Origin: JANNVZ01 sp031418455
Lineage (GTDB): Bacteria > Bacteroidota > Bacteroidia > Flavobacteriales_D > Sanyastnellaceae
DNA: 32,816 nucleotides
NCBI GenBank assembly: GCA_031418455.1
Contig: JANOXJ010000107.1
Location: 1-32,816, forward strand
Direction: 5' to 3'
In this document: positions 8,670 through 15,890 of the stretch, piece by piece
Position numbering within the stretch: position 1 is the first letter of the stretch
Layout: every line of letters begins with the position of its first letter
Notes under the pieces: generated by a model
Databases searched by the model: none
What the model was told of the DNA's origin: nothing
Seen by the model: only the letters and a program-made list of their open reading frames with translations
Position numbers and translations under genes: made by a program

Positions 8670-9380
8670 ATGATGGACATTCTTTTTTTTCTGCAAGACA
8701 ACATGGGTGGTGCTATACAAGATGCCGCCAACCAAGTAAACACTCCCACAGTAGCACCTGTTGGCCATTTCAACATGTTTGACCAGCTAGTAAAGGGTTG
8801 GTACATATACCTACCTCAGCTTATAATGAGCGTAGTGGCAGTGTATGTAATAATAGAGCGCACACTTACTGTAAACAAGGCCGACAAGGAAGAGGCCAAC
8901 TTTATGGTGAAAATAAAAGAATATGTAAGCCAGGGAAAACTGGACAGTGCACGCAATTTGTGCGGCACATCAGACACACCTGTGGCGCGTATGATAGAGA
9001 AGGGTATAAGCCGCATAGGCAAACCAATGGATGATATAAAGAAAGCCATAGAAAATGTAGGTAAAATGGAAACAGCCAAGCTAGACCGCAACCTGCCTAT
9101 ACTAGCTACTATAAGTGGCATAGCACCTGTGTTTGGTTTCTTGGGAACTGTATTTGGTGTTATCATCATCTTCCGCGATATTGCAGCAGCGGGTAGCTTA
9201 CAAATAGGCACCGTATCAGAAGGCCTTTATCTTAAAATGATTTCATCTGCTGTAGGTCTTATTGTTTTCATGGTTGCGTATGTGGGCTACAACACATTAG
9301 TTACCCGTGTAAACAAAGTGGTGAACAAAATGGAAGCGCATGCTGTGGAGTTTATGGACATTTTGGAACAACCTATTTAA
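8670..9380 (+). CDS. exbB: MotA/TolQ/ExbB proton-channel protein
   Basis: A 236-residue inner-membrane component of the TonB energising complex; with ExbD it converts proton-motive force into motion of TonB. Three membrane segments lie at about residues 46-64, 145-168 and 188-209, separated by the large cytoplasmic loop usual for ExbB. The family core ATISGIAPVFGFLGTVFGVI and the second helix motif SEGLYLKMISSAVGL are present. T160 of the LGT motif is kept, while the TA of the later TAxGL motif is SA. It is the first gene of a tight three-gene operon with exbD (12 bases later) and tonB, which fixes its role. The start is one of two tandem ATGs. Confidence 0.94.
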   Translation: MMDILFFLQDNMGGAIQDAANQVNTPTVAPVGHFNMFDQLVKGWYIYLPQLIMSVVAVYVIIERTLTVNKADKEEANFMVKIKEYVSQGKLDSARNLCGTSDTPVARMIEKGISRIGKPMDDIKKAIENVGKMETAKLDRNLPILATISGIAPVFGFLGTVFGVIIIFRDIAAAGSLQIGTVSEGLYLKMISSAVGLIVFMVAYVGYNTLVTRVNKVVNKMEAHAVEFMDILEQPI

Positions 9381-9392
9381 TCTGATACGAAA

Positions 9393-9788
9393 ATGGATTT
9401 CGGAAGAAGAAGTAAAGTACATGTGGAGCCTGCCATGTCAGCATTGTCTGACATCATTTTCATGCTCCTTATATTCTTCATTATAGCCAGTACACTGGCT
9501 GTAAATGGAGAGGCGGTAAATCTGCCAAAAACCAGCAAAGGCGAACCTACCCAGGCTACGGCTACACTTACTATTACCAAAGACATGAGGTATATGGTAA
9601 ATGGTCAGGAAATACCAAAAGGCGATGTAGAAATAAGGTTAAAAGCATTTATGGCTACGCAGCAAGATAAAAAAGTGGTATTAAATGTGGATAGAGATGT
9701 TCCAACTGGCGAAACGGTTGAAATTTTTTCCATGATGAAAGTGAATGGATGGCAGCCGTTTATAGCCACCAAACAAAAAGAAGAATAA
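9393..9788 (+). CDS. exbD: ExbD/TolR biopolymer transport protein
   Basis: A 131-residue protein with one N-terminal membrane helix (about 20-36) and a periplasmic domain. D20 in ALSDIIFMLLIFFI is the protonatable aspartate of the family, equivalent to D25 of E. coli ExbD. The periplasmic part contains NLPK, TLTITKD, the VVLNVDRDVPTG segment and MMKVNGW, typical of ExbD. It sits between exbB and tonB, with one base between its stop codon and the tonB ATG, which suggests translational coupling. Confidence 0.94.
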   Translation: MDFGRRSKVHVEPAMSALSDIIFMLLIFFIIASTLAVNGEAVNLPKTSKGEPTQATATLTITKDMRYMVNGQEIPKGDVEIRLKAFMATQQDKKVVLNVDRDVPTGETVEIFSMMKVNGWQPFIATKQKEE

Positions 9789-9789
9789 A

Positions 9790-10671
9790 ATGAACTCGAT
9801 TGAAATACAAAATCAAAGATGGTCTTTGTCAGGCACATTGTTATTTCATGCTGCAATCATTTTTGCATTGTTCTTTGTAAAATGTGGTAATGGCGGTGGT
9901 GGCGGAGGAGGCAACAATGGCTATGGCTACGAGGGCCTTATGGGTCTTGATGTGGCAGGCTTTGGCGATACCGAAAATGGTTTTGGCGAAGAATACCACG
10001 AGGCTGTAGCAGCGGAGTATGACCAGCCTACCGTGCAGGAAGAAATGCCTGCAATAACAGATGATGCATCAACGGATGCGCCTGTAGTTACCAATAAGCC
10101 AAACACAAAGCCAACTACAAAGCCTAAGGACAATACCACCAAACCCACTACTACACCTAAGGAAACTAAACCAGCGGTGAGCAAGGATTTGAACAATGCA
10201 CTGGGCGGTATGAAACCGAGTGGACAAGGCAGCACCACTGGCAGTGGCCAAACCGGAACACAAAACGGACAAATAGGCAAAGATGGAGCACTAGGTGGTG
10301 GCGGAAGCCAAGGCACAGGTGGTGGCCAGGGTGGCGGCAACGGAACTGGCACTGGCACTGGTACAGGCCCAGGCAGTGGCCCAGGCAGCGGTGGCAACAA
10401 TATGGACTATAGCTTAAATGGCCGTGTCATTAAGCAGCGCCCATCACTTAGCGAGCAAGCACCCGATGAAGGCACAGTGAGAGTAAAAATTTGGGTGAAC
10501 AGAGATGGTGTGGTTACCAAAGTAGAAATAGACCAAAGTGGCACCAATACTGCCAATACGCAACTATGGGATTTGGCCAAAAAAGCTGCTATGAAAGCCA
10601 AATTTGATGCTAAACCAGGAGCGGTGGAATTGCAAACCGGAACTATTACCATTAAGTTTAGACCGACATAG
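9790..10671 (+). CDS. tonB: TonB energy transducer with long low-complexity linker
   Basis: A 293-residue TonB protein. One N-terminal membrane helix (about 12-30) carries H20 in TLLFHAAIIF, at the position of the essential His of E. coli TonB. A Gly7 run (35-41) follows, then an acidic stretch, then a Thr/Lys/Pro-rich linker (about 101-130) and a Gly/Thr/Ser-rich linker (about 135-203). Together these should span the periplasm. The C-terminal domain (about 205-293: GRVIKQRPSL, GTVRVKIWVNRDG, TITIKF) should contact TonB-dependent outer-membrane receptors. It is the last gene of the exbB-exbD-tonB operon and is followed by a hairpin terminator. Confidence 0.92.
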   Translation: MNSIEIQNQRWSLSGTLLFHAAIIFALFFVKCGNGGGGGGGNNGYGYEGLMGLDVAGFGDTENGFGEEYHEAVAAEYDQPTVQEEMPAITDDASTDAPVVTNKPNTKPTTKPKDNTTKPTTTPKETKPAVSKDLNNALGGMKPSGQGSTTGSGQTGTQNGQIGKDGALGGGGSQGTGGGQGGGNGTGTGTGTGPGSGPGSGGNNMDYSLNGRVIKQRPSLSEQAPDEGTVRVKIWVNRDGVVTKVEIDQSGTNTANTQLWDLAKKAAMKAKFDAKPGAVELQTGTITIKFRPT

Positions 10672-10698
10672 ACTTGTAATAATGTCACATTAAATATT

Positions 10699-10735
10699 GC
10701 CCTCACTCATTACAACTTCAGTGGGGGCTTTTTTT
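10699..10735 (+). terminator. Intrinsic terminator of the exbB-exbD-tonB operon
   Basis: Arms 10699-10707 (GCCCTCACT) and 10720-10728 (AGTGGGGGC) pair over 9 bases with one wobble, followed by a T7 run. Confidence 0.88.
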
Positions 10736-10847
10736 ATTCATAGATTTTTAGCAAAACTACAAATACAAGAATTTGTGAAATTCTATCTTACACCATTTTG
10801 AAGTTCAATTATCTTGCGCTCCATTATTCAAATTAAATATCAGTTAC

Positions 10848-12779
10848 ATGAAAAAACTCTTTACACAAACATTATTACTATTAGCATTTGCGCTTACAGC
10901 CACTGTGGCATTTGCCCAGCCAAGCAATGACCAGCCATGCGGAGCTATAGCAGTTATCTTAAATGATCCCCCAATTACTTACAACAATAGCACAGCTACA
11001 GGCGATGCTAATGAAGTAGGGCCAACTGCAAATGATTGCATCACGGGCTGGTGCGAATTAAGTGTTGATAGCACTATGTGGTACACATTTATAGCCCCTG
11101 CAAGTGGCGCAGTCACTGCTAACACTTGCATAACAGGTGTAGGTTTCGATACCCAACTTGCTATTTATTCTGCTACAGATTGTGCTGACTATAGCACTTT
11201 TACGCTTATGGGTGCTAACGATGACACTCCCGGTGGATGCACTGGCAGTGGTTCCAACTGGGCATCTACATTAGATATTGATGCACTTATTCCAGGCAAT
11301 ACTTATTACCTGCAAGTAGATGGCTATTTTGGTCAAACTGGAGATTTCCAATTGGAGGTATTGGCAAGCACACCTAAAGCAAGCGTAAAGTGGGTAAATA
11401 ACTGTGCTGATGCACTTGGCGCTACTGTAGATATTCGTGTGAATGGAGAATTAGTTGTAGACAACTTAGCTTTCCGTTCGCACACTAACTTTATTGATGT
11501 AACAGCCAACGAGGCAGTAACTATAACTGTGAACGATATGAATAGTGTGGATGATTCTGCACCGCTTTATTCAGTTGTAATGACCTTAGACGCTGCTAAA
11601 AACTACATAGCTGTTGGCAATGGTATTTTATCTTCTACAGGTTATTCACCTGCTGTTCCATTCGCATTCTCTATGTTTGACAATGCTGCTTTGAACAATG
11701 TAACCACAGATTCATTTGCTACATTGCTCTTGCATGGTAGCACCGATGCTCCATCTACAGTGGATGTAGAAGATTTTAATACAGGTACTACACTATTCAA
11801 CGATTTGGCTTATGGCCAATTCTATGGCACAGATTATACCTTATTGCCAGCTGGTCTTTATTCTTTGGATTTAGCTGATGCAAGTGGCAATAACCTTGGT
11901 CTTACCTATTGTGCTAACCTTGAGTTTGCTCCTGCTAACATTATAGTTATTGCTTCTGGATTTGTTAATCCTGCTAACAATAGCGGAGGTCCTGGATTTG
12001 GATTGTTCACCTTCAACAACAACTTTGGTGGCGCGTTTACTCCACTTATGGCAGGTGCTTGTATAGCTCCGGCTAACGACCAACCATGCAATGCTACGAC
12101 ACTTGTAGTTAACGACTTTCCAACTGCAGGTTCTAACATGTTTGCAACAGCTGAAGAAGATGAGGCCCACCCTCCCGGAACGGCATGCCAAGACTCTATA
12201 GGATGGTGCGCATTTGATTCTAGCGCAACTATATCAGTTTGGTATAAGTTTATAGCTCCAGTTGGTGGCACAGTTACAGTTACTACTTGCTTACCGGGCA
12301 CTAGTCTAGACTCTCAAGTAGCAGTGTACACCGTAGGCAATTGTAGCGACTACAGCACTTACACATTACTAGGTGCTAATGATGATGCTATAGGTGGTTG
12401 CACTGGTGCTAACACAACTTTTGCATCTATTTTAACTTTGAACGGACTTACTCCTGGCAATAACTATTATGTGCAGGTAGATGGTTATGGTGGTTCAGAC
12501 AATCCTTTCAATATACAAGTAACTGCACCTGTAGGTGTAAATGAAATAGCTAATAAGCGTGCATTTAGCGTGTATCCAAATCCTGCAAAAGAGGTACTTA
12601 CAGTGAAGTATGCTGGTAGTGCACCTGTGCAGGTGTATGACAGCCGCGGTGCATTGGTACTTACACAGCGCGTTACCGGTCAAGCCACTCTTGACATTAG
12701 CAACTTAAGCGATGGTGTTTACACTATGAGTGTTATGGAATCAGATCAGGTTCAAACCTTGCGTTTTGTTGTAGAATAA
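10848..12779 (+). CDS. Secreted protein with duplicated pre-peptidase-like domain, DUF4397 and T9SS type A sorting domain
   Basis: A 643-residue protein with a clear signal peptide (MKKLFTQTLLLLAFALTATV, then AFAQ). Residues about 26-170 and 407-560 are two copies of one module. Both contain NDQPC, WCxx, a W/V-WYxFIAP segment, YSTxTLxGANDD, GGCTG, a PGNxYYxQVDGY motif and the same cysteine pattern. I read this as a pre-peptidase C-terminal-like beta domain. Residues about 174-385 between them look like DUF4397. The C-terminus (VYPNPAKEVLTVKY, VYDSRGALV, LSDGVYTMSV) is the T9SS type A sorting domain, so it is exported across the outer membrane. No catalytic domain is recognised; it is probably a structural or binding surface protein. 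Terminators flank it on both sides, so it is monocistronic. Confidence 0.9.
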   Translation: MKKLFTQTLLLLAFALTATVAFAQPSNDQPCGAIAVILNDPPITYNNSTATGDANEVGPTANDCITGWCELSVDSTMWYTFIAPASGAVTANTCITGVGFDTQLAIYSATDCADYSTFTLMGANDDTPGGCTGSGSNWASTLDIDALIPGNTYYLQVDGYFGQTGDFQLEVLASTPKASVKWVNNCADALGATVDIRVNGELVVDNLAFRSHTNFIDVTANEAVTITVNDMNSVDDSAPLYSVVMTLDAAKNYIAVGNGILSSTGYSPAVPFAFSMFDNAALNNVTTDSFATLLLHGSTDAPSTVDVEDFNTGTTLFNDLAYGQFYGTDYTLLPAGLYSLDLADASGNNLGLTYCANLEFAPANIIVIASGFVNPANNSGGPGFGLFTFNNNFGGAFTPLMAGACIAPANDQPCNATTLVVNDFPTAGSNMFATAEEDEAHPPGTACQDSIGWCAFDSSATISVWYKFIAPVGGTVTVTTCLPGTSLDSQVAVYTVGNCSDYSTYTLLGANDDAIGGCTGANTTFASILTLNGLTPGNNYYVQVDGYGGSDNPFNIQVTAPVGVNEIANKRAFSVYPNPAKEVLTVKYAGSAPVQVYDSRGALVLTQRVTGQATLDISNLSDGVYTMSVMESDQVQTLRFVVE

Positions 12780-12801
12780 AATTATGATAACTAAATAATA
12801 C

Positions 12802-12837
12802 AAACCGTCTCGGCTTAGCCGAGACGGTTTTTTTTTG
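12802..12837 (+). terminator. Strong intrinsic terminator before folC
   Basis: Arms 12802-12814 and 12818-12830 form a perfect 13-bp stem with a 3-base loop, followed by a T-run to 12836. It ends only about 13 bases before the folC ATG. Confidence 0.95.
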
Positions 12838-12849
12838 TACACGCAAAAA

Positions 12850-14070
12850 ATGAATTACAACGAGGTACTTGAATATATGTATGAGCAGTTGCCCATGTTT
12901 CACAGGGTGGGTCCTGCTGCTTATAAGCCTGGCTTGGATAACACCATTGCACTGTTGCAAATAGTGAATAATCCAGAGCGCAATTTGAAATGTGTGCACG
13001 TGGCAGGTACCAATGGCAAGGGAAGTACTTCGCATATGATTGCTTCTGTGCTGCAACAAGCCGGTTACAAAACAGGCTTGTATACTTCACCTCATTTAAA
13101 AGATTTTAGAGAGCGCATAAAAATTAATGGCATCATGATAGGCCAGCAAGATGTGGTGGCATTTATAACTCAGTATAAAGACCAATGGGCACACCTTCAA
13201 CCTTCTTTTTTTGAGATTACTGTGGCCCTCGCATTTTGGTATTTTCAAAAAGAAGCTACAGATATAAATGTGATAGAAGTGGGGTTGGGCGGACGATTGG
13301 ACAGCACCAACGTGATTATACCAGAGGTGAGCGCAATAACCAACATAGGCATGGACCATATGAATCTGCTTGGTAACACTATTGAAAAAATTGCAGAAGA
13401 GAAGGCAGGAATAATAAAGGACAATGTAACTGTGGTGATAGGCCAAATGCGCAGTAATGCTAAGTCTGTAATAGAAAGTATAGCCTTGCAAAAACATGCA
13501 TCCATTGCAGATGCATCTTTGTTAGCTGATGGTGAATTGCCACCTTGCGAGTTAAAAGGAATATACCAAAATGAAAATAGAAAAACAGCTTTTGCTGCCT
13601 TGCAAGTATTAATTGAAAATGGGTGGCACATTAGTAATAACCAAATAGCCGAAGGGTTTTTGCAAGTGTCCAAAAACACTGGATTGTACGGGCGCTGGCA
13701 AGTGTTACAAAGAGAGCCTTTGGCAATAGCAGATGTTGCGCATAATGCTGATGGAATAAGCATGGTGTTAAATCAAATAGCTGCAACTCCTCACGAACAT
13801 TTACACTTTGTACTTGGCTTAGTAGCAGATAAAGATGTGGATATGGTGCTGCAACTATTGCCCACTGCCTGCACTTACTACTTCTGCAATGCATCCATAC
13901 CAAGGGCCATGGCCGCAAGCGAATTAAAGGAACGAGCTGCTGCATTTAAACTTAATGGGCAAGCATATAGTAGTGTTAGCAATGCCTTTGAAGCCGCTAA
14001 GGCAAATGCTTCTGTAAATGATTTGGTGTTTGTTGGGGGCAGTGTATTTGTGGTGGGCGAAGTGCTTTAA
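12850..14070 (+). CDS. folC: Bifunctional folylpolyglutamate synthase/dihydrofolate synthase
   Basis: A 406-residue Mur-ligase-fold enzyme that adds glutamate to dihydropteroate and to folates in the cytosol. The P-loop HVAGTNGKGST lies at about residues 50-60, followed by YTSPHL, the EVGLGGRLDSTN metal/ATP loop, ITNIGMDH, and EKAGIIK. The C-terminal domain has LYGRWQVL, DVAHNADG and HFVLGLVADKD, all typical of FolC. The frame extends five codons upstream to a TTG inside the terminator T-run, so I choose the ATG at 12850. No promoter fits between the terminator and this ATG; see findings. Confidence 0.95.
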   Translation: MNYNEVLEYMYEQLPMFHRVGPAAYKPGLDNTIALLQIVNNPERNLKCVHVAGTNGKGSTSHMIASVLQQAGYKTGLYTSPHLKDFRERIKINGIMIGQQDVVAFITQYKDQWAHLQPSFFEITVALAFWYFQKEATDINVIEVGLGGRLDSTNVIIPEVSAITNIGMDHMNLLGNTIEKIAEEKAGIIKDNVTVVIGQMRSNAKSVIESIALQKHASIADASLLADGELPPCELKGIYQNENRKTAFAALQVLIENGWHISNNQIAEGFLQVSKNTGLYGRWQVLQREPLAIADVAHNADGISMVLNQIAATPHEHLHFVLGLVADKDVDMVLQLLPTACTYYFCNASIPRAMAASELKERAAAFKLNGQAYSSVSNAFEAAKANASVNDLVFVGGSVFVVGEVL

Positions 14071-14256
14071 TGGTTAGAAGCCTCTGCAATACTCCAATAA
14101 AATTGTATTGTTCTTTTATCTTCTCACAACAAAACTTCATTTGTTAAACCTTCAATTTTCATTTGCTTTTTTCTAATGATGCATCGAGTAGCTGCATGAA
14201 TAAAGTAATTTTTTCTGTCTTTAAGCAACACTTTAAAAAATCTCATTTCTGAATGA

Positions 14257-14275
14257 TTTTCCAAAAACTGGAAAT
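14257..14275 (+). promoter_or_regulatory. Inverted repeat site A (TTTTCC-N7-GGAAAT), candidate activator-binding site
   Basis: TTTTCC at 14257-14262 and GGAAAT at 14270-14275 are separated by 7 bases; the fully paired core is TTTCCA/TGGAAA. Its centre is 102 bases before the response-regulator ATG. The same arms with the same spacing recur at 20385 and 26966. Confidence 0.6.
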
Positions 14276-14316
14276 AACGGAAGAATCTTTTAGCTGTAAG
14301 TTGTTTGTAATTAATG

Positions 14317-14330
14317 GGTTAGCTTTTTGG
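14317..14330 (+). promoter_or_regulatory. Possible sigma-54-like -24/-12 element (GG-N8-TTGG)
   Basis: GG at 14317-14318 and TTG at 14327-14329 have the spacing of the sigma-54 consensus (GG-N8-TTGC), but G replaces the final C. A start site about 12 bases downstream would give a leader of roughly 27 bases. Weak on its own. Confidence 0.3.
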
Positions 14331-14367
14331 GTCATTTTTGGTATAAGGCGCAGAAACTTATAAACTC

Positions 14368-14760
14368 ATGACTAAACCTAACTTAAAAAAAATTATTATT
14401 GTAGATGACGATCCGTTTTGGACTGCTATGCTATCGCAAATGTTGAACGAATTGGATTACTCTAACATTACTACGATAAGTAATGGAAAGGATTGTTTGG
14501 ACAATCTACAATTAAATCCCCATCTTATCTTTTTGGACTATCAAATGGAAGACATGGATGGATTAGAAGTTCTTCAAAAAGTAAAGGAATATTATCCGGG
14601 TATAGGTGTGGTGTTTTGCACCGCGCTAGAAGATCTAAATGTGGCTGTAAATGCTATGAAATATGGCTCTTTTGATTACCTGCTTAAATCTAATGCTACT
14701 AGCAAAGAGGTAGAAGGCATAATTAAGAATATGGAAGTTAACTCTACTTTCTTAAACTGA
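14368..14760 (+). CDS. Single-domain response regulator (CheY-like receiver)
   Basis: A 130-residue receiver domain with no output domain. The acidic pocket is D13-D15 (VDDDPFW), the phospho-acceptor is D57 (FLDYQM), the switch Thr is T85 (FCTAL) and the conserved Lys is K107 (YLLKS). It probably acts through protein contacts, as a phosphorelay intermediate or a partner of the proteins encoded behind it. Its receiver resembles that of the NtrC-type regulator at 27068 (DDPFW versus DDPWY; NVAVNAMKYGSFDYLLK versus SVAVNLLKLGVNDYLVK). This suggests the same kinase family feeds both. It is the first gene of a four-gene operon, 20 bases before the next. Confidence 0.93.
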   Translation: MTKPNLKKIIIVDDDPFWTAMLSQMLNELDYSNITTISNGKDCLDNLQLNPHLIFLDYQMEDMDGLEVLQKVKEYYPGIGVVFCTALEDLNVAVNAMKYGSFDYLLKSNATSKEVEGIIKNMEVNSTFLN

Positions 14761-14780
14761 TAAGTATAATAACTCTATAA

Positions 14781-15509
14781 ATGCCATTCACTTTTGCTCA
14801 CCCCGCGCTTGTAATCCCTTTGAAAAATTCAAAGTGGTTTTCATTTTCTGCTTTGTTAGCAGGAAGTCTGGTACCGGATTTTGAATACTTTTTTCAAATG
14901 AGGGAAGTAGAAAATATTGGGCATTCCTGGTTGGGTATATTCATATTCGACTTGCCTGTGGCGCTTATTATGTGTTATTTATTTCATCATCTGCTGCGCG
15001 ATGGGCTATGGCGACATTTGCCATCTGCATTGGCCGGTAGAATTGGTGCTATACCTGCTTTTAATTGGAATAGGTATGTAATAGAAAATAAATTCAAAGT
15101 TTTCTATTCATTAATGATTGGTGTTTTATCTCACATTTTGTGGGATGGATTTACACATGATGATGGCATATTTGTTTCCATTTTCCCCCTTCTGCAACAG
15201 CAGGTTTCTTGTTCTTCGGTCTTTTTACCAGTTTACTTTTTACTACAAATTGTATTCAGTTTTATTGGATTATTAATAGTGGTAATAGCATTAATAAAAT
15301 TGCCTAAAACGGATATGAAACAGACAACAGTGGTGCGCCAACAATTTTATTGGCCATTTTTTACGGTGTTGTTTCTTTTCATTTTAGGCGTTAGATTAAT
15401 TGTTTGGCCTCAGCACAACTCATTCTGGGGAGTGTTCATGGCTGTAATGGGAGCTGGTATTTACTCCATTATTTCTGTCTCTATTATTTCAAAATTTTCA
15501 TTTAAATAA
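14781..15509 (+). CDS. DUF4184 family membrane protein
   Basis: 242 residues, beginning MPFTFAHPALVIPL, the hallmark start of DUF4184. This family of predicted integral membrane proteins has unknown function. Conserved polar residues H7, PD in LVPDFEYF, and SHILWDGFTHDDG (about 111-123) sit next to hydrophobic helices and could form a metal-binding or hydrolase-like site, as in the related DUF457/YdjM metal-dependent hydrolases (inference). About six hydrophobic segments are visible. It lies between the response regulator and the STAS protein in a compact operon, so its job is presumably tied to that signalling/envelope module. Confidence 0.88.
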   Translation: MPFTFAHPALVIPLKNSKWFSFSALLAGSLVPDFEYFFQMREVENIGHSWLGIFIFDLPVALIMCYLFHHLLRDGLWRHLPSALAGRIGAIPAFNWNRYVIENKFKVFYSLMIGVLSHILWDGFTHDDGIFVSIFPLLQQQVSCSSVFLPVYFLLQIVFSFIGLLIVVIALIKLPKTDMKQTTVVRQQFYWPFFTVLFLFILGVRLIVWPQHNSFWGVFMAVMGAGIYSIISVSIISKFSFK

Positions 15510-15525
15510 TCAATTAATTCACCTC

Positions 15526-15867
15526 ATGAATATTGAAACAACAGCATACACAACGCTTAATAACAGCAAAGTGGATAATTTTAAAATTCATAATTTCGAA
15601 AAGCTCACAAAGGAAGAAGCAAAACAAATTAGGGATATTGTAAATGGCTGCCTGCAGTCAAATTATCAAACCATTTTTCTGGATACGAAAAATGTAACTC
15701 AAGTAGACCTATCAGGAATAAATGAGGTTATACATTCTTTTTACACCTTAAATGGCAGCAGCAAGAACCTTGTGCTGGCCTACAGAAAAAATTCTATTGT
15801 AGAAAAATGGGTGCAAACTACAGGGCTTGATAATTTTATTGAAACTGCATTGCTGCCTGCTGCGTAA
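15526..15867 (+). CDS. STAS-domain protein lacking the canonical phospho-serine
   Basis: A 113-residue protein with a STAS fold pattern: a beta strand with YQTIFLDTKNVTQVDLSG, then the helix INEVIHSFYTL, a second strand NLVLAY, and a C-terminal helix with EKWVQTTGLDNFIE. STAS proteins such as SpoIIAA work in partner switches with anti-sigma kinases. The usual DSSG loop is D61-L62-S63-G64 here, so the serine phosphorylated in SpoIIAA is replaced by Leu. S63 remains but is not the usual acceptor. It may be a constitutive binding module or a scaffold. It is the third gene of the operon, 16 bases after DUF4184 and 23 before the next ATG. No anti-sigma kinase is nearby. Confidence 0.82.
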   Translation: MNIETTAYTTLNNSKVDNFKIHNFEKLTKEEAKQIRDIVNGCLQSNYQTIFLDTKNVTQVDLSGINEVIHSFYTLNGSSKNLVLAYRKNSIVEKWVQTTGLDNFIETALLPAA

Positions 15868-15890
15868 GAGCAGTGAATTTAATAAATATA

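Larger units (their letters stand above)
14071..14367 (+). promoter_or_regulatory. Regulatory region upstream of the response-regulator operon
   Basis: A 297-base AT-rich gap with no credible gene. It contains the shared inverted repeat at 14257-14275 and a GG-N8-TTG element at 14317-14329. The left 180 bases show nothing I can name. Confidence 0.5.

Noticed and set aside
9927..10400. 157-residue Pro/Val-rich open frame on the minus strand
   Set aside because: It is the antisense shadow of the Gly-, Thr- and Pro-rich linker of tonB; low-complexity codons keep the opposite strand open.
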